DNA of 64,000 nucleotides from Streptomyces sp. NBC_01335 (GTDB lineage: Bacteria > Actinomycetota > Actinomycetes > Streptomycetales > Streptomycetaceae): NCBI RefSeq assembly GCF_035953295.1, contig NZ_CP108370.1, positions 2,294,001-2,358,000 on the forward strand, in the 5' to 3' direction. Every line of letters begins with the position of its first letter. The stretch's first letter is position 1. Positions 34,489 through 45,733 of the stretch are shown here, piece after piece. Both the position numbers and the translations under genes were made by a program. The notes beneath the pieces are model-generated. The model had not been told where the DNA came from and searched no databases. It was given only the letters and a program-made list of their open reading frames with translations.

Positions 34489-35300
34489 CGGGCGTCCGCC
34501 ACCTGTGTGGCGAGGAAGTCGAGCAGGACGGCGTTGAACCGCTCGGGCTGTTCGGCGCCCGGCAGATGGCCCGCGCCGTCGATCACTTCGAGCCACGCGT
34601 GCGGGGCGTGGCGGCGGAGCTCCTCGGCGTCGGCGAGCGGGGTGTACACGTCGTCGGCGCCGACCACGACGAGTACGGGGACGTCGGCGGCGGCCAGCAC
34701 GGGCCGCAGGTCGGGGCGTTCGGCGCGGCCCCGGAGCGCGGCGGCGGCGCCGCGCGGGTCGGTGGTCCGCATCATCGTCAGCACCCGGTCGGCGACCTCG
34801 GGCAGGGCGGTGACGTTGTACTCCGCGAGCATCTTGCCGATGACCTCGGCGGCGTACCCGTCCATGCCCTCGGCGAGCAGCCGGTCGGCGAGCTCGTTGC
34901 GGTACGCCTTGCCGTCCTCGGTCTCCGGCGGCGCCGAGGTGTCGGAGAGGACCAGGGCGCGGACCCGCTCCGGGTGGAGCCGGCGGAACTCCAGGGCGAT
35001 CTGGCCGCCCATCGAGACACCGCCGACGACCGCGTCCGCGAGGCCCAGGTGGTCCAGGAGCGCGGCGAGGTCGTCGGCGAAGTCGGAGAGGTACACCGTC
35101 CCCTCGGTCACCCCGCTCGCGCCGTAGCCGCGCAGGTCCGGGGTGATCACCCGGTGTCCGGCCGCCACCAGCGCCCGGACCTGCGGGGCCCAGAGGGTGC
35201 GGTCGAAGGGGTGGCCGTGGATGAGGACGACGGGTGTTCCGCCTCGGGGGCCGGTGTCGTCGTGGTGGAGGGTGGCGCCGCGCACCTGGTGGGAGCTCAT
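34485..35300 (-). CDS. Alpha/beta fold hydrolase
   Basis: 271 residues. The oxyanion region is VLIHGHPFDRTLW, the nucleophile elbow GGVSMGG (Ser about 96), the acid in VVGADDVYTP and the His in DGAGHLPGAEQPERF. It resembles 3-oxoadipate enol-lactonase and haloperoxidase-like esterases. TACGCT (35309-35314) lies 8 nt before ATG. It is coupled to the GNAT gene. Confidence 0.9.
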   Translation of the reverse strand: MSSHQVRGATLHHDDTGPRGGTPVVLIHGHPFDRTLWAPQVRALVAAGHRVITPDLRGYGASGVTEGTVYLSDFADDLAALLDHLGLADAVVGGVSMGGQIALEFRRLHPERVRALVLSDTSAPPETEDGKAYRNELADRLLAEGMDGYAAEVIGKMLAEYNVTALPEVADRVLTMMRTTDPRGAAAALRGRAERPDLRPVLAAADVPVLVVVGADDVYTPLADAEELRRHAPHAWLEVIDGAGHLPGAEQPERFNAVLLDFLATQVADAR

Positions 35301-35320
35301 GCGCGCGCAGCGTAGTGAAG

Positions 35321-35362
35321 CCGCGTCCCGCGGTCACCCGCGATTCACCATGCGGGACGCGG
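35321..35362. terminator. Long-loop hairpin upstream of the hydrolase gene
   Basis: CCGCGTCCCGC (35321-35331) pairs perfectly with GCGGGACGCGG (35352-35362), 20-nt loop. It may be a second terminator for the DUF3145 gene. Confidence 0.45.
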
Positions 35363-35379
35363 GCTTTGACGACCCGTGA

Positions 35380-35399
35380 GCCACGGGTGCCCCCGTGGC
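35380..35399 (-). terminator. Hairpin after the DUF3145 gene
   Basis: GCCACGGG-TGCC-CCCGTGGC, 8-bp perfect stem with 4-nt loop, 19 nt after the stop of the minus-strand DUF3145 gene. Confidence 0.75.
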
Positions 35400-35417
35400 C
35401 CCGACGGCGTGCCGGGC

Positions 35418-35912
35418 TCAGACCACCTGGTGCAGCCAGCGGACCGGGGCGCCCTCGCCCGCGTGCCGGAAGGACTCCAGCTCGTCGTCCCAGGGTTTGC
35501 CGAGGAGCCCCGCGACCTCCGCCTCCAGGTCCGACTCCCCGCGCAGGGAGCGCGTCAGGGCGGCCCGTAGCCGGTCCTCGGGGACGAGGATGTCGCCGTT
35601 CATTCCGGTGACGGCGTGGAAGATGCCGAGCGTGGGGGTGGAGCTGTAGCGCTCGCCCTCGGCCGTGGCGCACGGCTCGGCGGTCACCTCGAAGCGGAGG
35701 AGGTCCCAGCCGCGCAGGGCGGAGGCGAGCTCCGAGGCGGTGCCGGCGCGGCCCCGCCAGGAGAACTCGGACCGCCAGGTGCCGGGCGCGGCCGGCTGTC
35801 TGATCCAGTCCAACTGGACCCGCACCCCCAGCACGCCCGCGACCGCCCATTCGATGTGCGGACAGAGCGCGCGCGGTGCGGAGTGTACGTACAGGACTCC
35901 ACGTGTCGTCAC
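35418..35912 (-). CDS. DUF3145 protein
   Basis: 164 residues from GTG 35912 with GGGAGG 5 nt upstream. It is conserved across actinobacteria with no known function. Visible family blocks: RGVLYVHSAPRALCPHIEWA, VQLDWIRQPA, WLHQVV at the end, and the central GWDLLRFEVTAEP. Soluble, with no enzyme motif. It stands alone with a terminator behind and a 367-nt gap before. Confidence 0.9.
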   Translation of the reverse strand: MTTRGVLYVHSAPRALCPHIEWAVAGVLGVRVQLDWIRQPAAPGTWRSEFSWRGRAGTASELASALRGWDLLRFEVTAEPCATAEGERYSSTPTLGIFHAVTGMNGDILVPEDRLRAALTRSLRGESDLEAEVAGLLGKPWDDELESFRHAGEGAPVRWLHQVV

Positions 35913-36015
35913 CGGAACCTCCCGTGTGGGACGAGGTACGCCTTCCCCAGCGGCCTCGCGCCCGTACCGCCTGTTCCCGGCCGGCTCCCGAGGTTGTCAT
36001 CAGTAAACAGCATCG

Positions 36016-36058
36016 GGAGATAATCTCCAGAAAACGGACAGTATGTGACGTGAGGTAA
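36016..36058. promoter_or_regulatory. Palindrome and BldD-like box in the DUF3145/lipoprotein gap
   Basis: GGAGAT-A-ATCTCC (36016-36028) is a perfect dyad. TGAC-GTGAG-GTAA (36046-36058) fits the BldD consensus TNAC-N5-GTNA. Both sit in an AT-richer island upstream of the DUF3145 gene. The rest of the 367-nt gap (36059-36279) shows no gene. Confidence 0.4.
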
Positions 36059-36279
36059 CTTACCGGACCTCCCGTGCGGGCGCGCGGGTGGGCGGGCGTC
36101 ACTGTTCTCCGGGAAGAAGCTACCGTGCGCCGGGGCCGGACGTGTGACGTACGGTCGGTCCCGAGCCCCTCATTCGCCCGCTTTCACCCGGCGGAGCGCG
36201 CCCGGCGCACGCCTGCACGCACCGGGTGTGCCGGGGGCCATGACCAGGGGCATAGGCCAGGGAAGACGGAGGGTTGAGG

Positions 36280-37206
36280 ATGCCGGAGCGCATGCGGTCG
36301 GGTCACCGTTCACGTACCACCGTCACCGGTTTGGCCGCATGGGCGTGCGCCGGCGCACTCGCGCTGACCGGCTGTTCCGGCGGAGCGGACGGGGGCGCGA
36401 AGAGCGCGCCGAAGGGCGCGGGTCACGCCTCCGCCGCGGCGCCCGCCGGTCCGGTGTGGAACCGCCGGCCGGGCTCGGTCGCGGCGGTCGGCGATTCGAT
36501 GACCCGGGGGTTCGACGCCTGTTCGGTGCTGGCCGACTGCCCCGAGGTCTCCTGGGCCACCGGAACGGACGGCGCGGTGCGCAGTCTCGCCGCCCGGCTC
36601 CTCGGCCCCTCCGAGGTGGCGACGCACAGCTGGAACCACGCCGTGTCGGGGGCGCGGATCGCCCAGTTGCCGGAGCAGATGGCCGAGGCGGCGCGGGAGC
36701 GGCCGGAGCTGGTGACGGTGATGATCGGCGCCAACGACGCCTGCCGGGGCTCGGTGGCGTCCATGACGCCCGTCGAGGACTTCCGGTTCTCCTTCGATCT
36801 GTCGCTGCGGCAGCTGCGGGCGGCCGTCCCGAAGGCGCAGGTGTACGTGGCGAGCGTGCCGGACCTGTGGCGGCTCTGGTCGACCGGGCGCCGCAGCCCG
36901 CTGGGCAAGCAGGTGTGGAAGCTCGGGATCTGCAAGTCGATGCTGGCCGACGCCGACGACATGGGCGCGGCGGCCACCGCCCGGCGGGCCGCCGTGCGCG
37001 CGCGGGTGGTGGAGTACAACAAGGTGCTGCGCGAGGTGTGTGCCGGGGACGACCTCTGCCGGTACGACGGCGACGCGGTCTACGACTATCCGTTCACCGG
37101 CGCCCAACTCAGCCCGTGGGACTGGTTCCACCCGGGGCGCGAGGGTCAGGCCCGGCTGGCGGAGATCGCCTACCGCAATGTCACGGCACCCGCCCCACCA
37201 GCGTAA
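36280..37206 (+). CDS. SGNH/GDSL-type lipoprotein hydrolase
   Basis: 308 residues. The signal ends in lipobox LALTGC (Cys near 30), so it is lipid-anchored outside the cell. SGNH blocks: VAAVGDSMTRGF (Ser nucleophile), VTVMIGANDAC (Gly/Asn), and DWFHPGREGQARLAE (Asp-His). Several Cys pairs suggest disulfides. It is probably a secreted esterase or lipase. GGAGGG precedes ATG 36280. Confidence 0.9.
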   Translation: MPERMRSGHRSRTTVTGLAAWACAGALALTGCSGGADGGAKSAPKGAGHASAAAPAGPVWNRRPGSVAAVGDSMTRGFDACSVLADCPEVSWATGTDGAVRSLAARLLGPSEVATHSWNHAVSGARIAQLPEQMAEAARERPELVTVMIGANDACRGSVASMTPVEDFRFSFDLSLRQLRAAVPKAQVYVASVPDLWRLWSTGRRSPLGKQVWKLGICKSMLADADDMGAAATARRAAVRARVVEYNKVLREVCAGDDLCRYDGDAVYDYPFTGAQLSPWDWFHPGREGQARLAEIAYRNVTAPAPPA

Positions 37207-37215
37207 AGTCCGATC

Positions 37216-38217
37216 ATGAGTACGGTGACGACGATCAGCAGCGACGCATTCGGCACCCTCCCGGACGGTACGTCCGTGGAGCGCTGGACCCTGGAACGCG
37301 ACGGGACCCGGGTGCGTCTGCTGACGTACGGCGCGATCGTGCAGTCCGTCGAGGTGCCGGACCGGAACGGGACGGCCGGGGAGGTCGTCCTCGGGCTGCC
37401 GGACCTGGCCGGGTACACGACGTACGCCTCGCCCTTCTTCGGCGCGGTCTGCGGGCGGTACGCGAACCGCATCGGCGGCGCCGCCTTCACGCTCGACGGC
37501 CGCACCCACCGGCTGACCGCCAACGAGGGCCCCAACCAGCTGCACGGCGGGGCGCGCGGCTTCGACAAGCGGGTCTGGGACGCCCGCGAGGTCGACGGCG
37601 GAGTGGAGCTGGGCCTCGTCGCCGAGGACGGCGAGGAGGGCTTCCCCGGACGGCTCGCGGTCTCGGTGACGTACACGCTGGAGCCCGGCGGGACGCTGCG
37701 GATCGGCTACCGGGCGACGACCGACGCGCCGACCGTCGTGAACCTCACCAACCACACCTACTGGAACCTGGCGGGCGCGGAGACCGGGAGCGCGCTCGGG
37801 CACGAGCTGCGGATCGCGGCCGGCCGGATCACCCCGGTGGACGCCGCTTCGCTGCCGACCGGCGAGCTCGCGTCCGTGGACGGCACCCGGTTCGACTTCC
37901 GCCGGGCGAAGCCGGTGGGCCCGGAGTACGACCACAACTACGTGCTGGACGCTCCGGGCGAGCTCGCCGAGGCCGCCGCCGAGCTGTACGACGCGGGGTC
38001 CGGGCGGGCTCTGACGGTGCGTACGACCGAGCCGGGCATCCAGCTCTACACCGCCGACCACCTCGGCGACGGCGGCCCGTTCGTGCCGTCCGCCGGGATC
38101 GCGCTGGAGACCCAGCACTTCCCGGACTCGCCGAACCGGCCGCACTTCCCGAGCACGGTGCTGCGGCCGGGCGAGGAGTACGTCTCGACGACGGAGTACG
38201 ACTTCTCGGTGCGCTGA
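37216..38217 (+). CDS. Aldose 1-epimerase (galactose mutarotase)
   Basis: 333 residues. It interconverts alpha and beta sugar anomers. Motifs: CGRYANRIGGA, NQLHGG (His), TNHTYWNLAG (His) and catalytic Glu in ALETQHFPDSPN. TAAAGT (37204-37209) lies 6 nt before ATG, indicating a leaderless message. It has no signal peptide. It follows the lipoprotein by 9 nt but has its own promoter box, and ends at a very strong hairpin. Confidence 0.93.
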   Translation: MSTVTTISSDAFGTLPDGTSVERWTLERDGTRVRLLTYGAIVQSVEVPDRNGTAGEVVLGLPDLAGYTTYASPFFGAVCGRYANRIGGAAFTLDGRTHRLTANEGPNQLHGGARGFDKRVWDAREVDGGVELGLVAEDGEEGFPGRLAVSVTYTLEPGGTLRIGYRATTDAPTVVNLTNHTYWNLAGAETGSALGHELRIAAGRITPVDAASLPTGELASVDGTRFDFRRAKPVGPEYDHNYVLDAPGELAEAAAELYDAGSGRALTVRTTEPGIQLYTADHLGDGGPFVPSAGIALETQHFPDSPNRPHFPSTVLRPGEEYVSTTEYDFSVR

Positions 38218-38266
38218 TCCCCGGCCCGGACGAAGAGGCGCGGGCCGCGGGCGCGGCGCGGACGAG

Positions 38267-38310
38267 GGAGGAGCCCCCCGGCGGTGTCAGGTCCGCCGGG
38301 GGGCTCCTCC
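38267..38310 (+). terminator. 18-bp perfect hairpin after the epimerase gene
   Basis: Stem 38267-38284 / 38293-38310 (begins GGAGGAGCCCCCCGGCGG), loop TGTCAGGT. The strongest hairpin in the window. Confidence 0.92.
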
Positions 38311-38439
38311 GTGCTTGGACCGTCCCGAGCCCGGTACCTACCCCGGATCTCCGCGATCATCCCGGGGGACTTCCTTCCGGCCACCCGGATCCCGCGAAGG
38401 TCCGGGCGCGGCCGGTGGGAGCTGTGCGAAGGTGGCCGG

Positions 38440-38850
38440 ATGACGTCGTTGGAAGACCTTCGCAGACTGCGCCGGGCCCGCGACCGGATGGACCGCGAGT
38501 ACGCCGAGCCGCTGGACGTCCCCGCGCTGGCCCGGACCGCCCTGATGTCGGCGGGCCACTTCTCCCGCAGCTTCAAGGCGGCGTACGGGGAGACCCCGTA
38601 CAACTACCTCATGACCCGCCGGATCGAGCGGGCGAAGGCGCTGCTGCGGCGGGGCGACCTGTCGGTCACGGAGGTCTGCTTCGAGGTCGGCTGTACCTCG
38701 CTGGGGTCGTTCAGCTCGCGCTTCACCGAGCTGGTCGGCGAGAGCCCGAGCGCCTACCGGGCCCGCTCCCACGAGGCGGGCGCGGCCGTCCCCGCCTGCG
38801 TCGCGAAGATCCACACGCGACCGGTCAGGAATGGAGAAGCGAAACGATGA
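38440..38850 (+). CDS. AraC-family regulator (DNA-binding domain only)
   Basis: 136 residues, only the double helix-turn-helix and a short tail: VPALARTALMSAGHFSRSFKAAYGETPYNYL and VTEVCFEVGCTSLGSFSSRF with GESPSAYR. It has no ligand domain, so activity may depend on expression or a partner. It is followed by a VOC gene and a UvrA-like gene on the same strand, an arrangement I recall from other Streptomyces. Confidence 0.9.
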   Translation: MTSLEDLRRLRRARDRMDREYAEPLDVPALARTALMSAGHFSRSFKAAYGETPYNYLMTRRIERAKALLRRGDLSVTEVCFEVGCTSLGSFSSRFTELVGESPSAYRARSHEAGAAVPACVAKIHTRPVRNGEAKR

Positions 38851-38872
38851 CGCCGCCCGTAGCGTGAAACGC

Positions 38873-39286
38873 ATGGACATCAACCTTTCCCAGTGCTTCA
38901 TCGCCGTCGACGACCACGACAAGGCGCTCCCCTTCTACCGCGACGTGCTCGGGCTCGAGGTCCGCAACGACGTCGGGTTCGAGGGGATGCGCTGGGTGAC
39001 CGTGGGCTCCCCCGCACAGCCCGACGTGAACATCGTGCTGGAGCCGCCGCTGGCGGACCCGGGCGCCTCGGCCGCCGACCGGCAGGCCGTGGCGGAGCTG
39101 CTCGCGAAGGGCCTGCTGCGTGGGGTCATCTTCTCGACCGACGACGTCGACGCCACCTTCGAGCGCATCCGCGAGGCGGGCGGCGAGGTGCTCCAGGAGC
39201 CGCTCGACCAGCCGTACGGCGTCCGCGACTGCGCCTTCCGCGACCCGTCGGGCAACATGCTGCGCTTCACCCAGAACAAGAAGTGA
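38873..39286 (+). CDS. VOC-family protein (glyoxalase-like)
   Basis: 137 residues with two beta-alpha-beta-beta-beta modules: SQCFIAVDDHDKALPFYRDVLGLEV and GVIFSTDDVDATFERIREAGG, ending YGVRDCAFRDPSGNMLRFTQ. VOC members bind metals or small drugs. TAGCGT (38860-38865) lies 7 nt before ATG 38873: leaderless. It stands between an AraC regulator and a UvrA-like ATPase, suggesting a joint response to a toxic compound. Confidence 0.9.
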   Translation: MDINLSQCFIAVDDHDKALPFYRDVLGLEVRNDVGFEGMRWVTVGSPAQPDVNIVLEPPLADPGASAADRQAVAELLAKGLLRGVIFSTDDVDATFERIREAGGEVLQEPLDQPYGVRDCAFRDPSGNMLRFTQNKK

Positions 39287-39318
39287 GCCACGCACCCGGG
39301 GCACGGCTCTTCGCCGCG

Positions 39319-39391
39319 CCGTAGTCCGCCGTACCGCAGTCCGCAGTCCGCAGCACCGCACTTCGCAGCACCGCAGTCCGCCGTACCGCAG
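39319..39391 (+). repeat. Degenerate CCGCAGT/CCGTACCGCAGT repeats
   Basis: Imperfect copies of CCGCAGTCCGCAGYACCGCA fill the gap between the VOC and UvrA-like genes and end directly at the GGAGGAG ribosome site. Confidence 0.7.
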
Positions 39392-39403
39392 GAGGAGACA
39401 CGC

Positions 39404-41803
<2,400 letters not shown>

Positions 41804-41864
41804 GGCAGCATCCGTACCAGGACGGGCGCCCCCGCGCGTCCGGCGGGCTCCCGGCCCCCTCGGC

Positions 41865-42662
41865 TCAGTCGTCCTCGGCCTTCACCAGCGAGGTGACCGG
41901 GGAGGGTTGCGCCTGGGGGGCGTCCTCGGCGTCGACGAGGTCGCGGACGAGCAGGGTCGCGCCGGCCACCGCGCCCGGCATCAGGAATATGGCGACGACC
42001 GGGATGAGGAAGGCGAGCGTCAGCGGGACGCCGAAGCCGAGGACCAGCATCCGCCGGCCGCGCAGCAGGGCGAGACGGGAGCGCAGGTCGCGGCCCCGGC
42101 GCTGGAGGGCCACGGAGGTGAGTTCCTCGGCGAGGAAGTAGCCGGAGACGCAGAACCCGAGGGCGGGGACGACGGTCTGTCCGGCCACCGGGATGAAGCC
42201 GAGGGCGAAGAGGGCGATGCCGTAGAGGGAGACCCGCACCAGGATGCGGACGGAGTCGCGGGCGGAGATCCAGAGTTCGCGCCAGAACGGGAGCCCGGAC
42301 TCGGGGACCTCGCCGCCTTCGCTGCGGTCGACCTCCTCGGAGAGCGACTCGTAGAACGGCTGGCCGACCAGGAGGGTGACGGCGGTGAAGGTGATGACCG
42401 CCAGGAACAGGCCGAAGGCGAAGACCAGGACGGTCAGCGTGTTGCGCAGCAGTCCGAGCCAGGGCGACGACCAGTCGTCGGCGAACGGGGTGGACCAGCC
42501 GACGAAGTCGTCGGCGCCGTAGGCGAGTCCGACGAGCGCGCCCGCGTACAGGACGAGGGTGATCAGTCCCGGCAGCAGCCCGAAGCCGAACCAGCGGCCG
42601 TGCCGGCCGACCCAGCGCTGGCCCTTCATCAAGTAGCCGAATCCGGCCGCGAGATCACTCAT
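41865..42662 (-). CDS. EI24-domain membrane protein (CysZ-like)
   Basis: 265 residues with about six hydrophobic segments in the EI24/CysZ pattern: FGYLMKGQRWVGRHGRWFGF at the start, VGQPFYESLSEEVDR in the middle and GFIPVAGQTVVPALGF. CysZ imports sulfate; for actinobacterial members no function is proved. ATG 42662 has TACCCT 6 nt upstream (leaderless). It converges on the UvrA-like gene. Confidence 0.88.
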   Translation of the reverse strand: MSDLAAGFGYLMKGQRWVGRHGRWFGFGLLPGLITLVLYAGALVGLAYGADDFVGWSTPFADDWSSPWLGLLRNTLTVLVFAFGLFLAVITFTAVTLLVGQPFYESLSEEVDRSEGGEVPESGLPFWRELWISARDSVRILVRVSLYGIALFALGFIPVAGQTVVPALGFCVSGYFLAEELTSVALQRRGRDLRSRLALLRGRRMLVLGFGVPLTLAFLIPVVAIFLMPGAVAGATLLVRDLVDAEDAPQAQPSPVTSLVKAEDD

Positions 42663-42679
42663 GGCGCCAGGGTACGTGC

Positions 42680-42718
42680 GCACCCCCCGGACGGTCCCAT
42701 GGGGTGTCCGGGGGGTGC
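42680..42718 (-). terminator. Hairpin after the ohr gene
   Basis: GCACCCCCCGGAC / GTCCGGGGGGTGC, 13-bp perfect stem with 13-nt loop, just upstream of the EI24 promoter box and 32 nt after the ohr stop. Confidence 0.8.
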
Positions 42719-42750
42719 GGGTGCGGCGTTTGCCGTGGCGAGCGGCGGGA

Positions 42751-43179
<429 letters not shown>

Positions 43180-43266
43180 GCGGGGTTCCTCCTGCTGGTG
43201 GCCGAATGCCGTGCGGTCGGACAAGAAGCGCGGTCGGACCCGGGTGGCGGTCCGACGGGGAGACGG

Positions 43267-44286
43267 TCAGACGAGGGAGACGATCATCTTCCCGGTGTTC
43301 TCGCCGCGCATCAGGCCGTCGAAGGCGTCGAAGCCGTTCTCGATGCCCTCGACGGTGGTCTCGCGGTACTTCAGCTCGCCCGAGGCCAGCCAGCCGGCGG
43401 CCTCTTCGACGAACGTGGGCCGGAGCGCGGTGTGGTCGCCGACGAGCAGACCCTCCAGGCGCAGCCGCTTGCCGATGACGAGCGCGAGGTTGCGCGGGGC
43501 CGGGGTCGGCTCGGTGCTGTTGTACTGGGCGATCATGCCGCAGATGGCGGCGCGGCCGTGCACGTTGAACGACGAGAGCGCGGCTTCCAGGTGCTCGCCG
43601 CCGACGTTGTCGAAGTAGACGTCGATGCCGTCCGGGGCGGCCTCGCGGAGCTGGTCGCGGACCGGGCCGTTCTTGTAGTTGAACGCCGCGTCGAAGCCGT
43701 ACTCCTCGACCAGGAGCTTGACCTTCTCGTCGGAGCCGGCCGAACCGATCACCCGGGAGGCGCCCTTGAGCCGGGCCATCTGGCCGACCTGGCTGCCCAC
43801 GGCTCCGGCGGCGCCGGAGACGAAGACCGCGTCGCCCTCCTTGAAGGAGGCGACCTCGAAGAGTCCGGCGTAGGCGGTGAGGCCGGTCATGCCGAGCACG
43901 CCGAGGTAGGCGGAGAGCGGGGCGACGTCCGGGTCGACCTTCGCCACGCGCTTCGCGGGGACCTCGGCGTACTCGCGCCAGCCGAGGCCGTGCAGGACGT
44001 GGTCGCCGACGGCGATGCCCTCGGCGTTCGAGGCGATGACCTCGCCCACCGCGCCGCCGTCCATCGGCTGGTCGAGCTGGAAGGGCGGGGTGTACGACTT
44101 GACGTCGTTCATCCGGCCGCGCATGTACGGGTCGACCGAGAAGTAGAGGTTGCGGACGAGGACGTGGCCCTCGGCAGGAGCGGCCACCGGCGCCTCACGC
44201 AGCGCGAAGTCCTCGGGCTTCGGCCAGCCGTGCGGGCGGGCGACGAGGTGCCATTCGCGGCTGGAGGCGGGAAGTGCTGCAGACAT
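43267..44286 (-). CDS. Zinc-independent MDR oxidoreductase (NADP-dependent)
   Basis: 339 residues of the leukotriene B4 dehydrogenase/CurA-like group, reducing activated double bonds with NADPH. Motifs: NLYFSVDPYMRGRM, VSGAAGAVGSQVGQ (cofactor), AFNYKNGPV and FDNVGGEHLEA. No zinc ligands are present. It is divergent from a MarR gene that probably represses it, and upstream of ohr, which suggests electrophile/lipid-peroxide detoxification. Confidence 0.92.
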   Translation of the reverse strand: MSAALPASSREWHLVARPHGWPKPEDFALREAPVAAPAEGHVLVRNLYFSVDPYMRGRMNDVKSYTPPFQLDQPMDGGAVGEVIASNAEGIAVGDHVLHGLGWREYAEVPAKRVAKVDPDVAPLSAYLGVLGMTGLTAYAGLFEVASFKEGDAVFVSGAAGAVGSQVGQMARLKGASRVIGSAGSDEKVKLLVEEYGFDAAFNYKNGPVRDQLREAAPDGIDVYFDNVGGEHLEAALSSFNVHGRAAICGMIAQYNSTEPTPAPRNLALVIGKRLRLEGLLVGDHTALRPTFVEEAAGWLASGELKYRETTVEGIENGFDAFDGLMRGENTGKMIVSLV

Positions 44287-44382
44287 GGGCTCGGGTTCTC
44301 CTCGGTGTCGGGTGTGGGGGTCCGTACCCGGTGGGGCGTACGGCGTGGAAAAGCTTCACCACATGAAACAACCATGCTCCTG

Positions 44383-44415
44383 GATATTTCACCTTGTCAA
44401 GTATCTGGGTATCCT
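44383..44415 (+). promoter_or_regulatory. MarR promoter/operator
   Basis: The inverted repeat GATATTT (44383-44389) / AAGTATC (44399-44405) overlaps a promoter TTTCAC-N17-TATCCT (44387-44415) that ends 7 nt before the marR start. This AT-rich stretch also lies upstream of the divergent oxidoreductase. Confidence 0.6.
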
Positions 44416-44422
44416 GTGTGTC

Positions 44423-44890
44423 ATGACCACCCCGCGCACAGATCCTCTGACCCTCGAAGTCGTCGAGCTGATCGGCACTGTCGTGGCGCGCTACTACGAG
44501 GAGTACGACCGGGCCGCCGCCTCCTTCTCGCTCACCGGCGCCCAGGCCCGGGTCCTGCGTCTGCTGTCCATCGAGCCGATGCCCATGCGCCGGATCGCCC
44601 AGAAGCTGAAGTGCGAGCCCTCGAACGTGACCGGCATCGTGGACCGGCTGGAGGCACGTGACCTGGTCGAACGTCGTCCGGACCCGCACGACCGGCGGGT
44701 GAAGCTCGCCGCCCCGACCGAGCGGGGCCGCCTGACCGCGCTCCGGCTCCGCGAGACGCTGGACTTCGCCCGCGAGCCGCTGGCCGGCCTGTCGGACGCG
44801 GAGCGCACGGTGCTGCGGGACCTGCTGCGCCGGATGATCGGGGCCGGGCCGGACGGGGACCTCGGAGGCCTCGGGGACCTCGGGGGCTGA
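44423..44890 (+). CDS. MarR-family regulator
   Basis: 155 residues. The winged helix is MRRIAQKLKCEPSNVTGIVD with wing RRPDPHDRRVKLAAPTERG. A Cys (LKCEPS) sits in the recognition helix region and could give redox response. The message appears leaderless (TATCCT, 7 nt, ATG). It is divergent from the MDR oxidoreductase. The Gly/Asp/Leu-repeat C-terminus ends in a 17-bp duplication across the stop. Confidence 0.92.
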   Translation: MTTPRTDPLTLEVVELIGTVVARYYEEYDRAAASFSLTGAQARVLRLLSIEPMPMRRIAQKLKCEPSNVTGIVDRLEARDLVERRPDPHDRRVKLAAPTERGRLTALRLRETLDFAREPLAGLSDAERTVLRDLLRRMIGAGPDGDLGGLGDLGG

Positions 44891-44918
44891 GCACCGGCAA
44901 CGGCTGAGCACCGGTAAC
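44885..44918 (+). repeat. 17-bp tandem duplication spanning a stop codon
   Basis: GGCTGAGCACCGGCAAC (44885-44901) is followed by GGCTGAGCACCGGTAAC (44902-44918). The first includes the TGA of the marR gene. Confidence 0.9.
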
Positions 44919-44941
44919 GGCGGGCGGGCAGGATGGACCCC

Positions 44942-45520
44942 ATGACCGCCGCCGCCCCCTTCGGACCGCTCCAGTTCCAGCTCGTCCTGCTCCGCCGGAT
45001 GGCCGATCACCAGCCGGACCTGGCCGAGGAGGCCCGGCACGAGCTGAGCGCGACGCTCGCCGAGGCGCGCGAGGCGAACCGCCGCTGGCAGGCCATGGTG
45101 CGCGGACCGGGCGGCCGGGGCGTGCTGCGGCGGTACCGCTCCGTGCTCGGCGAGCCCGAGCGGTCCGTCCGGCGCACCGTCGGCGACCTGGAGTGCGACG
45201 CCCTGACGTGGGCGCTGCCGCTCTGGCCCGACCTGCGGTTCGAGGTGATGGCCGCACCCGGCGGAGCGGTGTGGAACGCCTGGCTGGTCCGCGCGCCCGG
45301 CGCCCCGGGCCCCGAGCTGCGCGGCGCGGCCGACCTCACCCCGTGGTCCTGCACGGTGGACGAGGTGGCGCGGGCCTTCGCGCCGGTCCGCCCGATGGAG
45401 GGCAGCGCGCCGACCCGCTGGGCGCTGGCCTTCACGGACCCGGCGACCGGCACCGGTCACGTCGCCGAGTTCACCTGGGGCCTCTTCCAGCGCCTGCTGC
45501 CCGGCCCCCGGGCGCTCTGA
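44942..45520 (+). CDS. Hypothetical protein
   Basis: 192-residue soluble protein, not recognised. The helical N-terminus (LQFQLVLLRRMADHQPDLAEEARHELSATL) is followed by a Trp-rich beta region (TWALPLWPDLRFEVMAAPGGAVWNAWLVR). It has no signal or membrane segment. CAGGAT lies 7 nt before ATG 44942, so it may be leaderless. The 213 nt after it hold no gene. Confidence 0.7.
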   Translation: MTAAAPFGPLQFQLVLLRRMADHQPDLAEEARHELSATLAEAREANRRWQAMVRGPGGRGVLRRYRSVLGEPERSVRRTVGDLECDALTWALPLWPDLRFEVMAAPGGAVWNAWLVRAPGAPGPELRGAADLTPWSCTVDEVARAFAPVRPMEGSAPTRWALAFTDPATGTGHVAEFTWGLFQRLLPGPRAL

Positions 45521-45733
45521 GCCGGCCGGGTCCAGCGGCTGCGGGCCCGGCAGACGTACGCCCCGGGCCGACCCGGGCCGGCGGCTGCCGCCCGGCCCCC
45601 GGCGGTTCCGAGCCCCGCTGTTCCCGCAGGCCCGTCCGGCGTACCTCAGCGCGCGCCCGGCCCCCGCTCCGCCCACGATGCGAAGGAGAGCCGGCTGCCG
45701 CCGGGACCCCACCAGCTCTCGGGAGAACCTGCC

